From contig CAKRMK010000016.1 of the NCBI GenBank assembly GCA_934364795.1, positions 1-64,000 on the forward strand: a stretch of 64,000 nucleotides of DNA, in the 5' to 3' direction. Origin of the DNA: an uncultured Blautia sp. Its GTDB lineage: Bacteria > Bacillota > Clostridia > Lachnospirales > Lachnospiraceae. Below the pieces are notes generated by a model. That model was not told the DNA's origin and did no database searches. It worked only from the letters and a program-made list of their open reading frames with translations. Shown here piece by piece: positions 24,837 through 33,214 of this stretch; position 1 is the first letter of the stretch, and each line of letters opens with the position of its first letter. Made by a program: the position numbers and the translations under genes.

Positions 24837-24861
24837 AATTATGCAGGATTCACGTTATGAT
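24833..24861 (+). promoter_or_regulatory. Promoter of the ribose-type importer operon
   Basis: TTACAA (24833-24838), 17-base spacer, TATGAT (24856-24861). The non-consensus -35 overlaps the right arm of the long palindrome, fitting activation by the upstream response regulator. Confidence 0.5.
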
Positions 24862-24970
24862 ATAGAAAACACAGAGAGGTGTGCAAAAACGTTGCTGTTT
24901 GTCTGTTGCTGGAGAGAAGGTCAGCTGCAAAACTTTTGACAGTAACAAAAAAATTAAGGAGGGTGAAAAG

Positions 24971-25948
24971 TTGGAAAAGTTAAAACAAAATCCAATTGTG
25001 AAAAAGCTCGGCCTGAACAGAATCCTGCTTGTCTGTATTCTGATTCTCATGTTCGTGGTTTTTAAGGGAGTACTTGGAAGTAAGTTCCCTGTTGGTGACA
25101 GTATCAAGTCTACTTTAAACTACGTATACTTCCTGGGCTTCTTATCACTTGGAGTAACATTTGTAATTGCAACAGGAGGAATTGATTTCTCCATTGGACC
25201 GGTTATGTTCTGCTGTGCACTTGTTTCCGGCTACTGCATGACTTCTTATGGAGTTCCTTGTGCAGCTGCTATGGTACTGTGCGTACTTATTGGTCTTGCA
25301 TTTGGTATCTTCAACGGATGGCTGGTATCTTATATGTCAGTTCCGCCGTTCATTGTTTCCATGGCTTCCATGAACATTGCGAAAGGTATTGCTTCTGTAT
25401 TTACAAAAACACAGTCTGTAAGCTGGCCGCAGAGTTCTGATCCGGTAAACGGATGGTTCCGTAATATTGCTTCCTATAACGGATTTCCGGTAGGTCTTGT
25501 GATCTTCCTTGGAATGGCAGTTGTTTGCGGTATTGTTCTTTACAATACAAAGCCTGGACGTTATATCCTTTGCCTTGGATCTAACAGCGAAGCAGTTCGT
25601 CTTTCCGGTGTAAACACCAGAAAATGGAGAATGCTTGCTTATGTAATCTGCGGATTCCTGGTAGGAATTGCAGCACTGTTCTTTGTAGCTACTTACACAA
25701 CCGTTCAGCCAGGATATGGCGATCAGTATAACAACGAAGCAATTGCAGGCTGTGTAATGGGTGGTACATCCATGGTTGGTGGACTTGCTTCCATCGGCGG
25801 TACTGTAATCGGTGTATTTATCATCTCTCTTCTTCAGCAGGGAATCATGGCATTTGGTCTTGGTAAAGGACAGCAGATGATTATTACAGGTATCATTGTT
25901 ATTGTAGCAGTTTACGCTGACGTTTCTGCAAGACGCAGAAAGAACTGA
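24971..25948 (+). CDS. Ribose-type (RbsC-like) ABC sugar permease 1
   Basis: The 325-aa protein is hydrophobic with about eight to ten helices. It carries the family stretch GVTFVIATGGIDFSIG and the GSNSEAVRLSGVN loop typical of RbsC/BPD_transp_2 permeases. TTG 24971 is chosen as start because AAGGAGGG is seven bases upstream. The longer frame from 24881 adds a Cys-rich segment without family likeness. It forms the membrane channel with the second permease at 27491. Confidence 0.92.
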   Translation: MEKLKQNPIVKKLGLNRILLVCILILMFVVFKGVLGSKFPVGDSIKSTLNYVYFLGFLSLGVTFVIATGGIDFSIGPVMFCCALVSGYCMTSYGVPCAAAMVLCVLIGLAFGIFNGWLVSYMSVPPFIVSMASMNIAKGIASVFTKTQSVSWPQSSDPVNGWFRNIASYNGFPVGLVIFLGMAVVCGIVLYNTKPGRYILCLGSNSEAVRLSGVNTRKWRMLAYVICGFLVGIAALFFVATYTTVQPGYGDQYNNEAIAGCVMGGTSMVGGLASIGGTVIGVFIISLLQQGIMAFGLGKGQQMIITGIIVIVAVYADVSARRRKN

Positions 25949-25968
25949 TCATAAGGGAGGATTCGACA

Positions 25969-27480
25969 ATGGGTGAAGTTATTTTAACTATGAAGGATAT
26001 TGATAAGTCCTTTCCTGGAGTTCATGCCCTGGATCATGTTAATTTCGAAGTGAAACGCGGTGAAGTACATGCACTTATGGGAGAGAACGGAGCCGGAAAG
26101 TCCACACTGATGAAAGTACTGACAGGTATTTATCAGAAGGATTCCGGAACAATTACATACAAAGGTAAAGAAACTGAATTTCACAATACCCGTGAAGCAC
26201 AGGATGCCGGAGTTGTAATCGTACATCAGGAATTAAATATGATCGGAGATCTGACTGTTGCACAGAATATCTTTATCGGACGTGAGCCGAAAAAAGGTAT
26301 CCGTGTAGACGACAAGAAAATGATCGAAGATTCCAAGAAATTATTTAAGGATCTGAACATTGAAATTGATCCAAGGGAAAAAATGAGTAATCTTACAGTT
26401 GGTAAACAGCAGATGTGTGAGATCGCAAAAGCGATTTCCCATAAAGCAGAGGTTATCATTTTTGATGAGCCGTCAGCTGCACTTACCGAAAAAGAGATTG
26501 CAGACTTATTCGAGATTATCAAAGACCTTCGTAAGAAGAATCTTGGTATCGTATATATCTCTCATCGTATGGATGAGATCAAGGTTATTACCGACCGTGT
26601 AACTGTCATGCGAGACGGTGGTTATGTAGGAACCCTGATCACAGCAGAGAGTACAAAAGAAGATATCATCAATATGATGGTTGGCCGTGTTATTTACGAA
26701 GATCCGAAAGACCACAGCATGGTTGCACCAGATGCACCTGTAGTTCTGAAAGTAGAGCATCTGAATGCAGGAAAGATGGTTCAGGATGTAAGCTTTGAGC
26801 TTCGTAAGGGTGAGATTCTTGGTTTCTCCGGACTGATGGGAGCTGGACGTACAGAAACAGCAAGAGCGCTGTTTGGTGCAGATCCGAAACAGAGCGGTAA
26901 GATTTCTATTATGGGTAAAGATGGACAGCTGCATGAAGTAACCATCAACAGCCCACAGGATGCCGTTAAATATGGTATTGGTTATCTGTCAGAGGACAGA
27001 AGAAGATATGGTGTTGTTGTTCAGAAATCTGTAACAGAGAACACCACTCTGGCTACAATGGAAGAATACTGTAATGGTTTATTCATCAACAAAGCCAAAG
27101 AGAAAAAAGTCACAGAAAAGTATGTCAAAGAGCTTGCAACCAAAACACCTACCACAGATCAGCTGGTTGTAAACCTTTCCGGTGGTAACCAGCAGAAGGT
27201 TGTTATTGCAAAATGGCTTACCCGTGACAGTGAGATCCTGATTTTCGATGAGCCGACAAGAGGTATCGATGTTGGTGCAAAGAACGAGATCTACAAATTA
27301 ATGAGCAGACTTGCAGCAGAAGGAAAATCTATTATCATGATTTCTTCTGAAATGACAGAGATTCTCCGAATGAGTGACCGTATCATCATCATGTGCGAAG
27401 GTAAAGTGACTGGAAATATTGATATTTCCGAAGCAACACAGGAGCGCATCATGGATAAGGCTACACGGAATATCGATTAA
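25969..27480 (+). CDS. Ribose-type sugar ABC transporter ATPase (two ABC domains)
   Basis: The 503-aa protein has two ABC cassettes. The first has Walker A MGENGAGKSTLM, signature-like LTVGKQQMCEIAK and Walker B VIIFDEPSAAL. The second has a degenerate Walker A (GLMGAGRTETA), signature LSGGNQQKVVIAKW and Walker B LIFDEPTRGIDVG. This asymmetric pair is standard for RbsA/MglA. It lies 20 bases after the first permease and 10 bases before the second. Confidence 0.95.
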   Translation: MGEVILTMKDIDKSFPGVHALDHVNFEVKRGEVHALMGENGAGKSTLMKVLTGIYQKDSGTITYKGKETEFHNTREAQDAGVVIVHQELNMIGDLTVAQNIFIGREPKKGIRVDDKKMIEDSKKLFKDLNIEIDPREKMSNLTVGKQQMCEIAKAISHKAEVIIFDEPSAALTEKEIADLFEIIKDLRKKNLGIVYISHRMDEIKVITDRVTVMRDGGYVGTLITAESTKEDIINMMVGRVIYEDPKDHSMVAPDAPVVLKVEHLNAGKMVQDVSFELRKGEILGFSGLMGAGRTETARALFGADPKQSGKISIMGKDGQLHEVTINSPQDAVKYGIGYLSEDRRRYGVVVQKSVTENTTLATMEEYCNGLFINKAKEKKVTEKYVKELATKTPTTDQLVVNLSGGNQQKVVIAKWLTRDSEILIFDEPTRGIDVGAKNEIYKLMSRLAAEGKSIIMISSEMTEILRMSDRIIIMCEGKVTGNIDISEATQERIMDKATRNID

Positions 27481-27490
27481 GGAGGGCGTC

Positions 27491-28468
27491 ATGACTAAGA
27501 AGAAAAAAAGTATTTTAAGTGATCAGAGATTTATTGTTTTGCTGGTTATCATTGCACTGTCAGCAATCTTTTCCTTCATGAGTAAAGAGTTCAGACAGTA
27601 CACAACCATCTTAAGTATGTTGGATTTCTCATACTATGATCTTCTGATGGCAATTGGTGTTACATTCCCGCTTATTACCGGAGGTGTAGACCTGTCAATC
27701 GGAACCGGAATGGTATGTTACGCACTGATCGGCGGAACACTGGTAAGAAGCCAGAATGTTCCTGTAGTTGTTGCAATGCTGATCTGTATCGTACTTGGAA
27801 TTGCAATCGGTGCATTAAACGGTGTTCTTATCGGAATTATGAACCTTCCGCCATTCCTTGCTACACTTTGTACCTGTATGATCACCCGTGGTGCTGGTTC
27901 TCTTTGCAGTGCAACACCATGGCCCACACTGACACAGCCAGGTGGATGGTTCCATTCCATCTTCAAGCTGACAATTGGTACAGGAAGAAGTGCTTCCAGA
28001 TATCCAATCGGTTTCCTGTGGATGATCATTTTAGTTGTTCTGATGGAATTTGTTCTGAATCATACAAAATTCGGACGTTACACCATCGCAATCGGTTCCA
28101 ACAAAGAAGCAGCAGCTCTTTCCGGAATCAATGTTAAGTTCTATCATGTAATGGTATATGTAGTTTGCGGTCTGTTTACAGGACTTGCAGCTATCGCATA
28201 TGCAGCAGTAACTCCTACCGTACAGCCTGGTACTGGTGCCGGACTTGAAATGGATGCTATCGGCGGTGTATTCGTTGGTGGTGTTGCAGCTTCCGGTGGT
28301 TACGGATCTGTAGTAGGAACTCTGGTTGGTATTTTCGTAATCATGCTGTTAAAAACAGGTCTTCCTTACATTGGCCTGCAGGCAAACTGGCAGCAGATTA
28401 TTACAGGTATTGTACTGATCGTAGCAGTACTTATTGATATCCTGAAAGAAAAGAAAGCCGCAGCATAA
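27491..28468 (+). CDS. Ribose-type (RbsC-like) ABC sugar permease 2
   Basis: The 325-aa permease of the same family has the motifs GVTFPLITGGVDLSIGTG and GSNKEAAALSGIN. It differs clearly from the first permease, so the channel is a heterodimer rather than the homodimer of classical ribose systems. ATG 27491 has GGAGGG five bases ahead; the frame from 27419 overlaps the ATPase. Confidence 0.92.
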   Translation: MTKKKKSILSDQRFIVLLVIIALSAIFSFMSKEFRQYTTILSMLDFSYYDLLMAIGVTFPLITGGVDLSIGTGMVCYALIGGTLVRSQNVPVVVAMLICIVLGIAIGALNGVLIGIMNLPPFLATLCTCMITRGAGSLCSATPWPTLTQPGGWFHSIFKLTIGTGRSASRYPIGFLWMIILVVLMEFVLNHTKFGRYTIAIGSNKEAAALSGINVKFYHVMVYVVCGLFTGLAAIAYAAVTPTVQPGTGAGLEMDAIGGVFVGGVAASGGYGSVVGTLVGIFVIMLLKTGLPYIGLQANWQQIITGIVLIVAVLIDILKEKKAAA

Positions 28469-28500
28469 AGCTGGAAATAAAAGTTAAAAAAAGATAAAAG

Positions 28501-28526
28501 CAGGCCGGACGAAAAAGGCCGGTCTG
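28501..28526 (+). other. Intercistronic hairpin without U-tract
   Basis: CAGGCCGG (28501-28508) pairs with CCGGTCTG (28519-28526) with one G-U pair. No T-run follows. It sits between permease and binding-protein genes, where a processing or stability stem would raise binding-protein mRNA. Confidence 0.6.
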
Positions 28527-28568
28527 TAAGAAAAAATTTCATAACGGATGTGAAGCGTCAGGGGTGTA

Positions 28569-28599
28569 TTGACGTATCATCATAAAAAAACTATATAAT
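28569..28599 (+). promoter_or_regulatory. Own promoter of the sugar-binding protein gene
   Basis: TTGACG (28569-28574), 17-base spacer, TATATA (28592-28597, extending to TATATAAT). AAGGAGG follows before the ATG at 28623. Confidence 0.65.
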
Positions 28600-28622
28600 T
28601 TATTTTAAGGAGGAAGTATTAA

Positions 28623-29735
28623 ATGAAAGCAAAGAAAGTTATGGCATTAGTACTGTGTGCAGCAATGGTATCTGGTTTAGCAGCAACAACTGTAATGGCA
28701 GCTCCGGAAGATCAGTTCGATGGTCTTACAGCTAACGAAGCTTATGAGTTCCCGATGATGGTTAAATCCTTCCAGTCTACATACTGGGAAGCAGCTATGA
28801 AAGGTATGGACAAAGCTGCTGAAGAATTAGGTGTTACCTATACAGCACAGGGACCGAACAGTGAGTCTGATATCGCTGACCAGGTTAACATGATCAATAC
28901 AGCAATCGCAGCTAATCCAGTTGGTTTAGGTCTTGCAGCTTGTGATACATCTTCTGTACAGGAAGCTCTTCAGACATGTGCTGACAAAGGAATCCCGGTT
29001 GTTACATTTGATACAGGTATCGCTGATGCTCCAGAAGGATCTGTAGTTTGCGAAGTCTGCACAGATAACAATCAGGCTGGTGAAGTAGCAGCTGAGAATA
29101 TGTATCCGGCAATCAAAGACGTTATTGCAAACGCTGATGGACAGGTTATCATCGGTGAGGTTAACCAGGATGCTACAGCTCTTAACATCCAGCAGCGTGG
29201 TACTGGATTCATCAACAAGATGATCGAGCTCGTTAAAGCTGATGGAAAAACAGTAGCAGTTAAAGGTAATGAGTTCTATGTAAACGCAGCAGAAGGTGCA
29301 GACGCTGAAGAAGCTGACGCAGACGTTGTTATCCAGGTTGCTGTTCCGGCACAGACAACTGTAGAGCTTTGCTCCACAGAGGCTCAGGCTATCCTTTCCC
29401 AGGAAAACTGCATCGCTATCTTCGGTTCCAACCAGGTTTCCGCAGAGGGTGTTCTCGCAGCTAACGCTAACCTGAACGTTCTTGGTTCTGACGCAGCAGC
29501 AGGCGACGTTATCGGTGTTGGTTTCGATGCTGGTTCTATCATTAAAGCAGCTGTAACAGATGGCACATTCCTTGGTGCAGTTACACAGTCTCCTCTGATG
29601 ATGGGCTACTATGCAATCTATGCTCTGACAGCAGCAGCTAACGGCGAAGAGCTTGAGGATGTTCCTACAGCTGGTTACTGGTATGATTCTACAAACATCG
29701 ACTCTGAAGATATCGCTCCAAACCTTTATGACTAA
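28623..29735 (+). CDS. Ribose-type extracellular sugar-binding protein
   Basis: The 370-aa protein has a Sec signal peptide (1-27, cleavage at VMA-AP) and a type I sugar-binding fold (PMMVKSFQSTYWEAAMKGMD, AACDTSSVQEALQ, VVTFDTGI, IGVGFDAGSIIKAAV). The signal lacks a lipobox; its only cysteine (C12, in VLC) is too early and has Leu at -1. It is the substrate donor for the permease/ATPase set upstream. Highly biased codons agree with strong expression. The ligand is not identifiable from sequence, but fucose, or a polyol linked to the operon at 13515, are the contextual candidates. Confidence 0.9.
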   Translation: MKAKKVMALVLCAAMVSGLAATTVMAAPEDQFDGLTANEAYEFPMMVKSFQSTYWEAAMKGMDKAAEELGVTYTAQGPNSESDIADQVNMINTAIAANPVGLGLAACDTSSVQEALQTCADKGIPVVTFDTGIADAPEGSVVCEVCTDNNQAGEVAAENMYPAIKDVIANADGQVIIGEVNQDATALNIQQRGTGFINKMIELVKADGKTVAVKGNEFYVNAAEGADAEEADADVVIQVAVPAQTTVELCSTEAQAILSQENCIAIFGSNQVSAEGVLAANANLNVLGSDAAAGDVIGVGFDAGSIIKAAVTDGTFLGAVTQSPLMMGYYAIYALTAAANGEELEDVPTAGYWYDSTNIDSEDIAPNLYD

Positions 29736-29795
29736 TTTATTATAAAAGTCCTGGAGTGCGTAAGCGCAAAATAGCTCTTTTATAAAATGAAATAG

Positions 29796-29824
29796 ACCCC
29801 CGGGGCAATGCCCTGGGGGTTTTC
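29796..29824 (+). terminator. Strong GC-rich rho-independent terminator
   Basis: CCCCC-G-GGGC (29797-29806 region) pairs with GCCC-T-GGGGG (29810-29819) around a three-base loop and is followed by TTTT. It closes the importer operon after the binding-protein gene. Confidence 0.9.
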
Positions 29825-29960
29825 TGGTAAAAATAAACTGATTTGCAAATAAGGACACTTTTTTGGACAAACAAGGGTCTTATCTATTGATGAATATTAT
29901 AGTACTATGATATCATCAATTATGAAAGCGACTGTATAATGGGAAAAGAAAATACAGTAC

Positions 29961-30042
29961 GGAACTGTTGCTGTTCACTGGCAATATTCTCTGTGCATTG
30001 CAAAGCATGTTGTTGTGAACGGAGTGAACAGTAACACGGAAC
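29961..30042 (+). repeat. Dispersed palindromic repeat family 2, copy 1
   Basis: GTTGCTGTTCACT (29967-29979) pairs with AGTGAACAGTAAC (30023-30035) apart from one G-T position. The intervening GCAATATTC and GTTGTTGTGAACGG match the copy at 55217-55284. It lies directly upstream of the kinase gene and ends 20 bases before its ribosome-binding site. Confidence 0.65.
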
Positions 30043-30068
30043 TTACATATTGAGGAGGTTTTATAAAA

Positions 30069-31472
30069 ATGACAAAATATTATCTTGCAGTAGATATCGG
30101 TGCTTCAAGCGGACGACTGATTCTGGGACATCTTGAGAATGGAAAGATGGAGCTTGAGGAAGTTCATCGTTTTGAGAATGGAATGGTAAAGAAAGACGGC
30201 GAGCTTTGCTGGGAATTTGACAGACTTTTCCAGGAAATCAAGAACGGTCTTAAGAAATGTAAAGAAATCGGCAAGATCCCGGTAAGCATGGGCGTAGATA
30301 CATGGGGCGTTGACTTTGTACTGATGGACAAAGATGACAAGGTTCTTGGAAATACAGTTGGTTATCGTGATCACAGAACAGAAGGAATGGATGAGGAAGT
30401 TTATAAGACCATTTCTCTGGAAGATCTTTATGCACGTACCGGTATCCAGAAAGCAATTTTCAACACAGTTTACCAGCTGATGGCAGTTAAGAAAAAACAT
30501 CCGGAATATCTGGAGCAGGCAGAAACTATGCTTCATGTACCAGACTATTTCCATTATCTGCTCACAGGAAAGAAAACCTGTGAATATACAGAGGCAACTA
30601 CAGGCCAGCTTGTAAGCCCTGAGACTAAGGACTGGGATTATGAACTGATTGACATGCTGGGATATCCAAGAAAAATGTTCCAGAAGCTGATCATGCCAGG
30701 TACAAGTATCGGACACTTCACAGAAGAAGTAAAAGCAGAGGTTGGTTTTGACGTAGAAGTTGTAGCACCTGCTACACACGATACAGGTTCAGCAGTTCTT
30801 GCAGTTCCGGCAAATGACGACGATTTTATTTACATCAGTTCCGGAACCTGGTCACTGATGGGACTGGAAAGAGAGAAAGCAGACTGCTCCAAGAAGAGCT
30901 GTGAAATGAACCTTACCAACGAAGGTGGATACGCTGGAAGATTCCGTTATCTGAAGAACATTATGGGACTTTGGATGATTCAGTCTGTACGTCATGAATT
31001 TGATGATAAATACGGATTTGCAGAAATCTGCCAGATGGCAGAGGAAGCAAAAGATTTCCCGTCCAGAGTAGATGCAAATGATGAATGCTTCCTTTCTCCT
31101 GAGAATATGACAGAAGAAGTAAAAGATTATTGCCGCAGAACCGGACAGAAAGTTCCGGAAACCTTAGGCGAAATTGCAACTGTTATCTACACAAGCCTTG
31201 CAGAGTGCTATGCAAAAACTGCAAAGGAACTGGAAGAGATGACTGGCAGAACATACAGCCGTATCCATGTTGTAGGCGGCGGATCCAATGCCGGATACTT
31301 AAATGAGCTTACAGCAAAGGCAACTGGCAAAGAAGTTCATGCAGGCCCGGGAGAGGCAACTGCAATTGGTAACATTACCGCTCAGATGCTGAAAGCAGAA
31401 GAGTTCAAATCTATCGAAGAGGCTCGTACAACCATTCATGAGTCCTTCGGAATCAAGGTATACAAGGCTTAA
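30069..31472 (+). CDS. rhaB: Rhamnulokinase-family (RhaB) sugar kinase
   Basis: The 467-aa FGGY kinase follows RhaB closely by pattern: YLAVDIGASSGRLILGHLE, GVDTWGVDFVLMD, TGIQKAIFNTVYQL, PDYFHYLLTGK, THDTGSAVLAVP, SSGTWSLMGLE, NEGGYAGRFRYLKNIMGLW and HVVGGGSNAGYLNELTA. RhaB phosphorylates L-rhamnulose at C1. Related kinases in Firmicutes are also assigned to L-fuculose, and because fucI and fucU lie in this window without another kinase, L-fuculose is an equally reasonable substrate (inference). It is followed, after a perfect hairpin, by an AraA-like isomerase. Confidence 0.88.
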   Translation: MTKYYLAVDIGASSGRLILGHLENGKMELEEVHRFENGMVKKDGELCWEFDRLFQEIKNGLKKCKEIGKIPVSMGVDTWGVDFVLMDKDDKVLGNTVGYRDHRTEGMDEEVYKTISLEDLYARTGIQKAIFNTVYQLMAVKKKHPEYLEQAETMLHVPDYFHYLLTGKKTCEYTEATTGQLVSPETKDWDYELIDMLGYPRKMFQKLIMPGTSIGHFTEEVKAEVGFDVEVVAPATHDTGSAVLAVPANDDDFIYISSGTWSLMGLEREKADCSKKSCEMNLTNEGGYAGRFRYLKNIMGLWMIQSVRHEFDDKYGFAEICQMAEEAKDFPSRVDANDECFLSPENMTEEVKDYCRRTGQKVPETLGEIATVIYTSLAECYAKTAKELEEMTGRTYSRIHVVGGGSNAGYLNELTAKATGKEVHAGPGEATAIGNITAQMLKAEEFKSIEEARTTIHESFGIKVYKA

Positions 31473-31519
31473 TCTGAGAATAAAGACAGCCGGATTATAC
31501 AAAATCAGTTCGATAGTAT

Positions 31520-31559
31520 CTGTAATACCGGTTCCAATTTTGGATATCCGGTATTACAG
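31520..31559 (+). other. Perfect 12-bp intercistronic hairpin without U-tract
   Basis: CTGTAATACCGG (31520-31531) pairs exactly with CCGGTATTACAG (31548-31559) over a 16-base loop. No T-run follows. It stands between the kinase and isomerase genes. Confidence 0.7.
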
Positions 31560-31595
31560 GAATATGATATATCAAATTAAACAGGAGGTACTACT

Positions 31596-33014
31596 ATGTT
31601 AGTAAACACAAAAGCAAAAGTTGGTGTATTTTCTATTGCTTTAGGCGCATATCTGCCTCAGTTCCCGTCACTGGTTCCAGAGTTTGAGGCACAGTATGAG
31701 GCATTTAAGAAAACAATTCCGGATACTGTAGAGATCATTGACGGAGGAATGGTAACAACCAAAGAGCAGGCAATGGAAGCCGGAGATAAATTCCGTGCAG
31801 CAGATGTTGATCTTGTTTTTCTTCAGATGCTGACCTACGCTACATCCTACAATATGCTTCCTGCAATTCGTGATCTTGATGTTCCGGTTGTTCTTGTAAA
31901 CGTTCAGAAACTGAAAGCTCTGGATTACGATCATACAGATATCGCTACATGGCTTGGCGAAGGCTATGCCTGTGGTGCTGTTGGAGAAGCAGTTGCTGAC
32001 CTTGAGAGAGCCGGCAAGAGACATGCTGTTATCACAGGTGTTGTAGAAGGCGGAGATCCAGGCGTTCAGGCTGAGATCGAAGACTGGTGCAAGGCTGCAC
32101 AGGTAAGAAGAAGATTCCGTGATACAAATATTGCACAGATCGGAAGACCTTACCCAGGTATGATGGATCTTTACATTGATGAGACTAACCTGTACAACAG
32201 AATGTTCCTCTACACCAAACAGTTTGATTGGGAGAAGATGTGGGCAATCGCTGATGATATCACAGATGAGGATGCAATTCGTGCAAAAGCTCAGGACATC
32301 ATTGATACCTTTGATATTGAAGGTGGCGGAACAATCGAGAAAGTATGGGATATGGCAAAATACGTTGTAGCATTTGAGAAATGGGTAAAAGAGGAGCATC
32401 TTGGAATGATCGCTTCCCATTATGACGGATTTGCACAGGGCAAGGCTGGTGTCCTTGACAGTATGCTGATCCCGGCATTCTCCATGCTGATCAAACAGGG
32501 TACTGCATGTGCTGTTGAAGGTGATATGAAGGTTGCCATGGCAATGAGTATTCTGAAAACAATTTCCGGTACCGGCCAGCTTTCTGAGATGTATTCCATC
32601 GACTTCAACGATGACATCTGCATTATCGGCCATTCCGGAAGCGGTGATGCTGACATCTCCGACAAGAAGCCAACCATGAAGATTGTACCAGTATTCCACG
32701 GCAAAACAGGCGGCGGATATCTGACACAGTTTTATCCATACACAGGCCCGGTTACTTATCTTGCAATTACACAGGATGCTGACGGACACTTCAAATTCGT
32801 TGTAGCAGAAGGTGTAAATGAAGAGGGACCAATCCTTTCCTTTGGTGATACCAACATGAGAACACGCTTCACATGTGGCGCAAGAGAGTTTGTAAACCGC
32901 TGGAGCGAAGCAGGCCCGACTCATCATATGGCAGCTGCAACAGGAAGACATATCGATACTATCCTGAAAGTTGCAAAGATCTTCAATGTACCGGTTGATA
33001 TTGTAACAAGATAA
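31596..33014 (+). CDS. AraA/FucI-superfamily sugar isomerase, substrate unassigned
   Basis: The 472-aa protein has the arabinose/fucose isomerase fold by pattern. The N-terminal KVGVFSIALGAYLPQFP is followed by a Rossmann-like first half (DLVFLQMLTYATSYNMLPAI, VVLVNVQKL), then YDGFAQGKAGVLDSMLIPAFSML, the EGDMKVAMAMSIL stretch with a likely metal-ligand Glu, and VFHGKTGGGY. It is shorter than typical AraA (about 500 aa), and the second metal-site region (DFNDDICIIGHSGSGD) is unlike canonical AraA. It probably isomerises an aldose to a ketose for the adjacent kinase, but the sugar is unknown. The AAACAGGAGG leader resembles that of fucI. Confidence 0.75.
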   Translation: MLVNTKAKVGVFSIALGAYLPQFPSLVPEFEAQYEAFKKTIPDTVEIIDGGMVTTKEQAMEAGDKFRAADVDLVFLQMLTYATSYNMLPAIRDLDVPVVLVNVQKLKALDYDHTDIATWLGEGYACGAVGEAVADLERAGKRHAVITGVVEGGDPGVQAEIEDWCKAAQVRRRFRDTNIAQIGRPYPGMMDLYIDETNLYNRMFLYTKQFDWEKMWAIADDITDEDAIRAKAQDIIDTFDIEGGGTIEKVWDMAKYVVAFEKWVKEEHLGMIASHYDGFAQGKAGVLDSMLIPAFSMLIKQGTACAVEGDMKVAMAMSILKTISGTGQLSEMYSIDFNDDICIIGHSGSGDADISDKKPTMKIVPVFHGKTGGGYLTQFYPYTGPVTYLAITQDADGHFKFVVAEGVNEEGPILSFGDTNMRTRFTCGAREFVNRWSEAGPTHHMAAATGRHIDTILKVAKIFNVPVDIVTR

Positions 33015-33129
33015 TCGAAATAAATATAAAACAGAAACAATAACAACAATAGTAATAATAATAAGACCATTTAAGCTGCTGGAAGCAGCAGCCCATCTAC
33101 ATGGTTTTACACACACATATTCATATTCC

Positions 33130-33192
33130 AAAAAGAGAGTCCACAGATTGGTGTCTTAACGAAATGCCATTGATCTGTAGGCTCTCTTTTTT
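33130..33192. terminator. Bidirectional terminator between convergent genes
   Basis: AAAAAGAGAG..ACAGAT (33131-33148) pairs with ATCTGTAGGCTCTCTTTTTT (33173-33192) with two mismatches. It separates the isomerase (plus) from the histidine kinase (minus). Confidence 0.85.
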
Positions 33193-33214
33193 GTTTCCGG
33201 CATACTATGATATA

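Larger units (their letters stand above)
24665..24970. other. 306-base regulatory stretch upstream of the ribose-type importer
   Basis: There is no gene here. It holds a GATTTAC/GTAAATC hairpin (24700-24716) without a T-run, a long imperfect palindrome (24751-24836), a promoter (24833-24861), and a strong AAGGAGGG ribosome-binding site at 24956-24963 for the TTG start of the permease. Confidence 0.7.
29736..30068. other. 333-base gap: terminator, palindromic repeat, kinase promoter region
   Basis: Contains the terminator at 29796-29824, a TATAAT (29935-29940) with weak -35 that could start the kinase transcript, the dispersed palindromic repeat at 29961-30042, and TGAGGAGG before ATG 30069. 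Confidence 0.6.

Noticed and set aside
29922..29940. Possible CcpA cre site (TGAAAGCGACTGTA) before the kinase gene
   Set aside because: The right half does not match the cre consensus.
31668..33131. 487-codon minus-strand frame opposite the isomerase
   Set aside because: It mirrors a well-supported plus-strand gene, is rich in Cys/Ser/Leu without family likeness, and has no ribosome-binding site; a codon-bias shadow.
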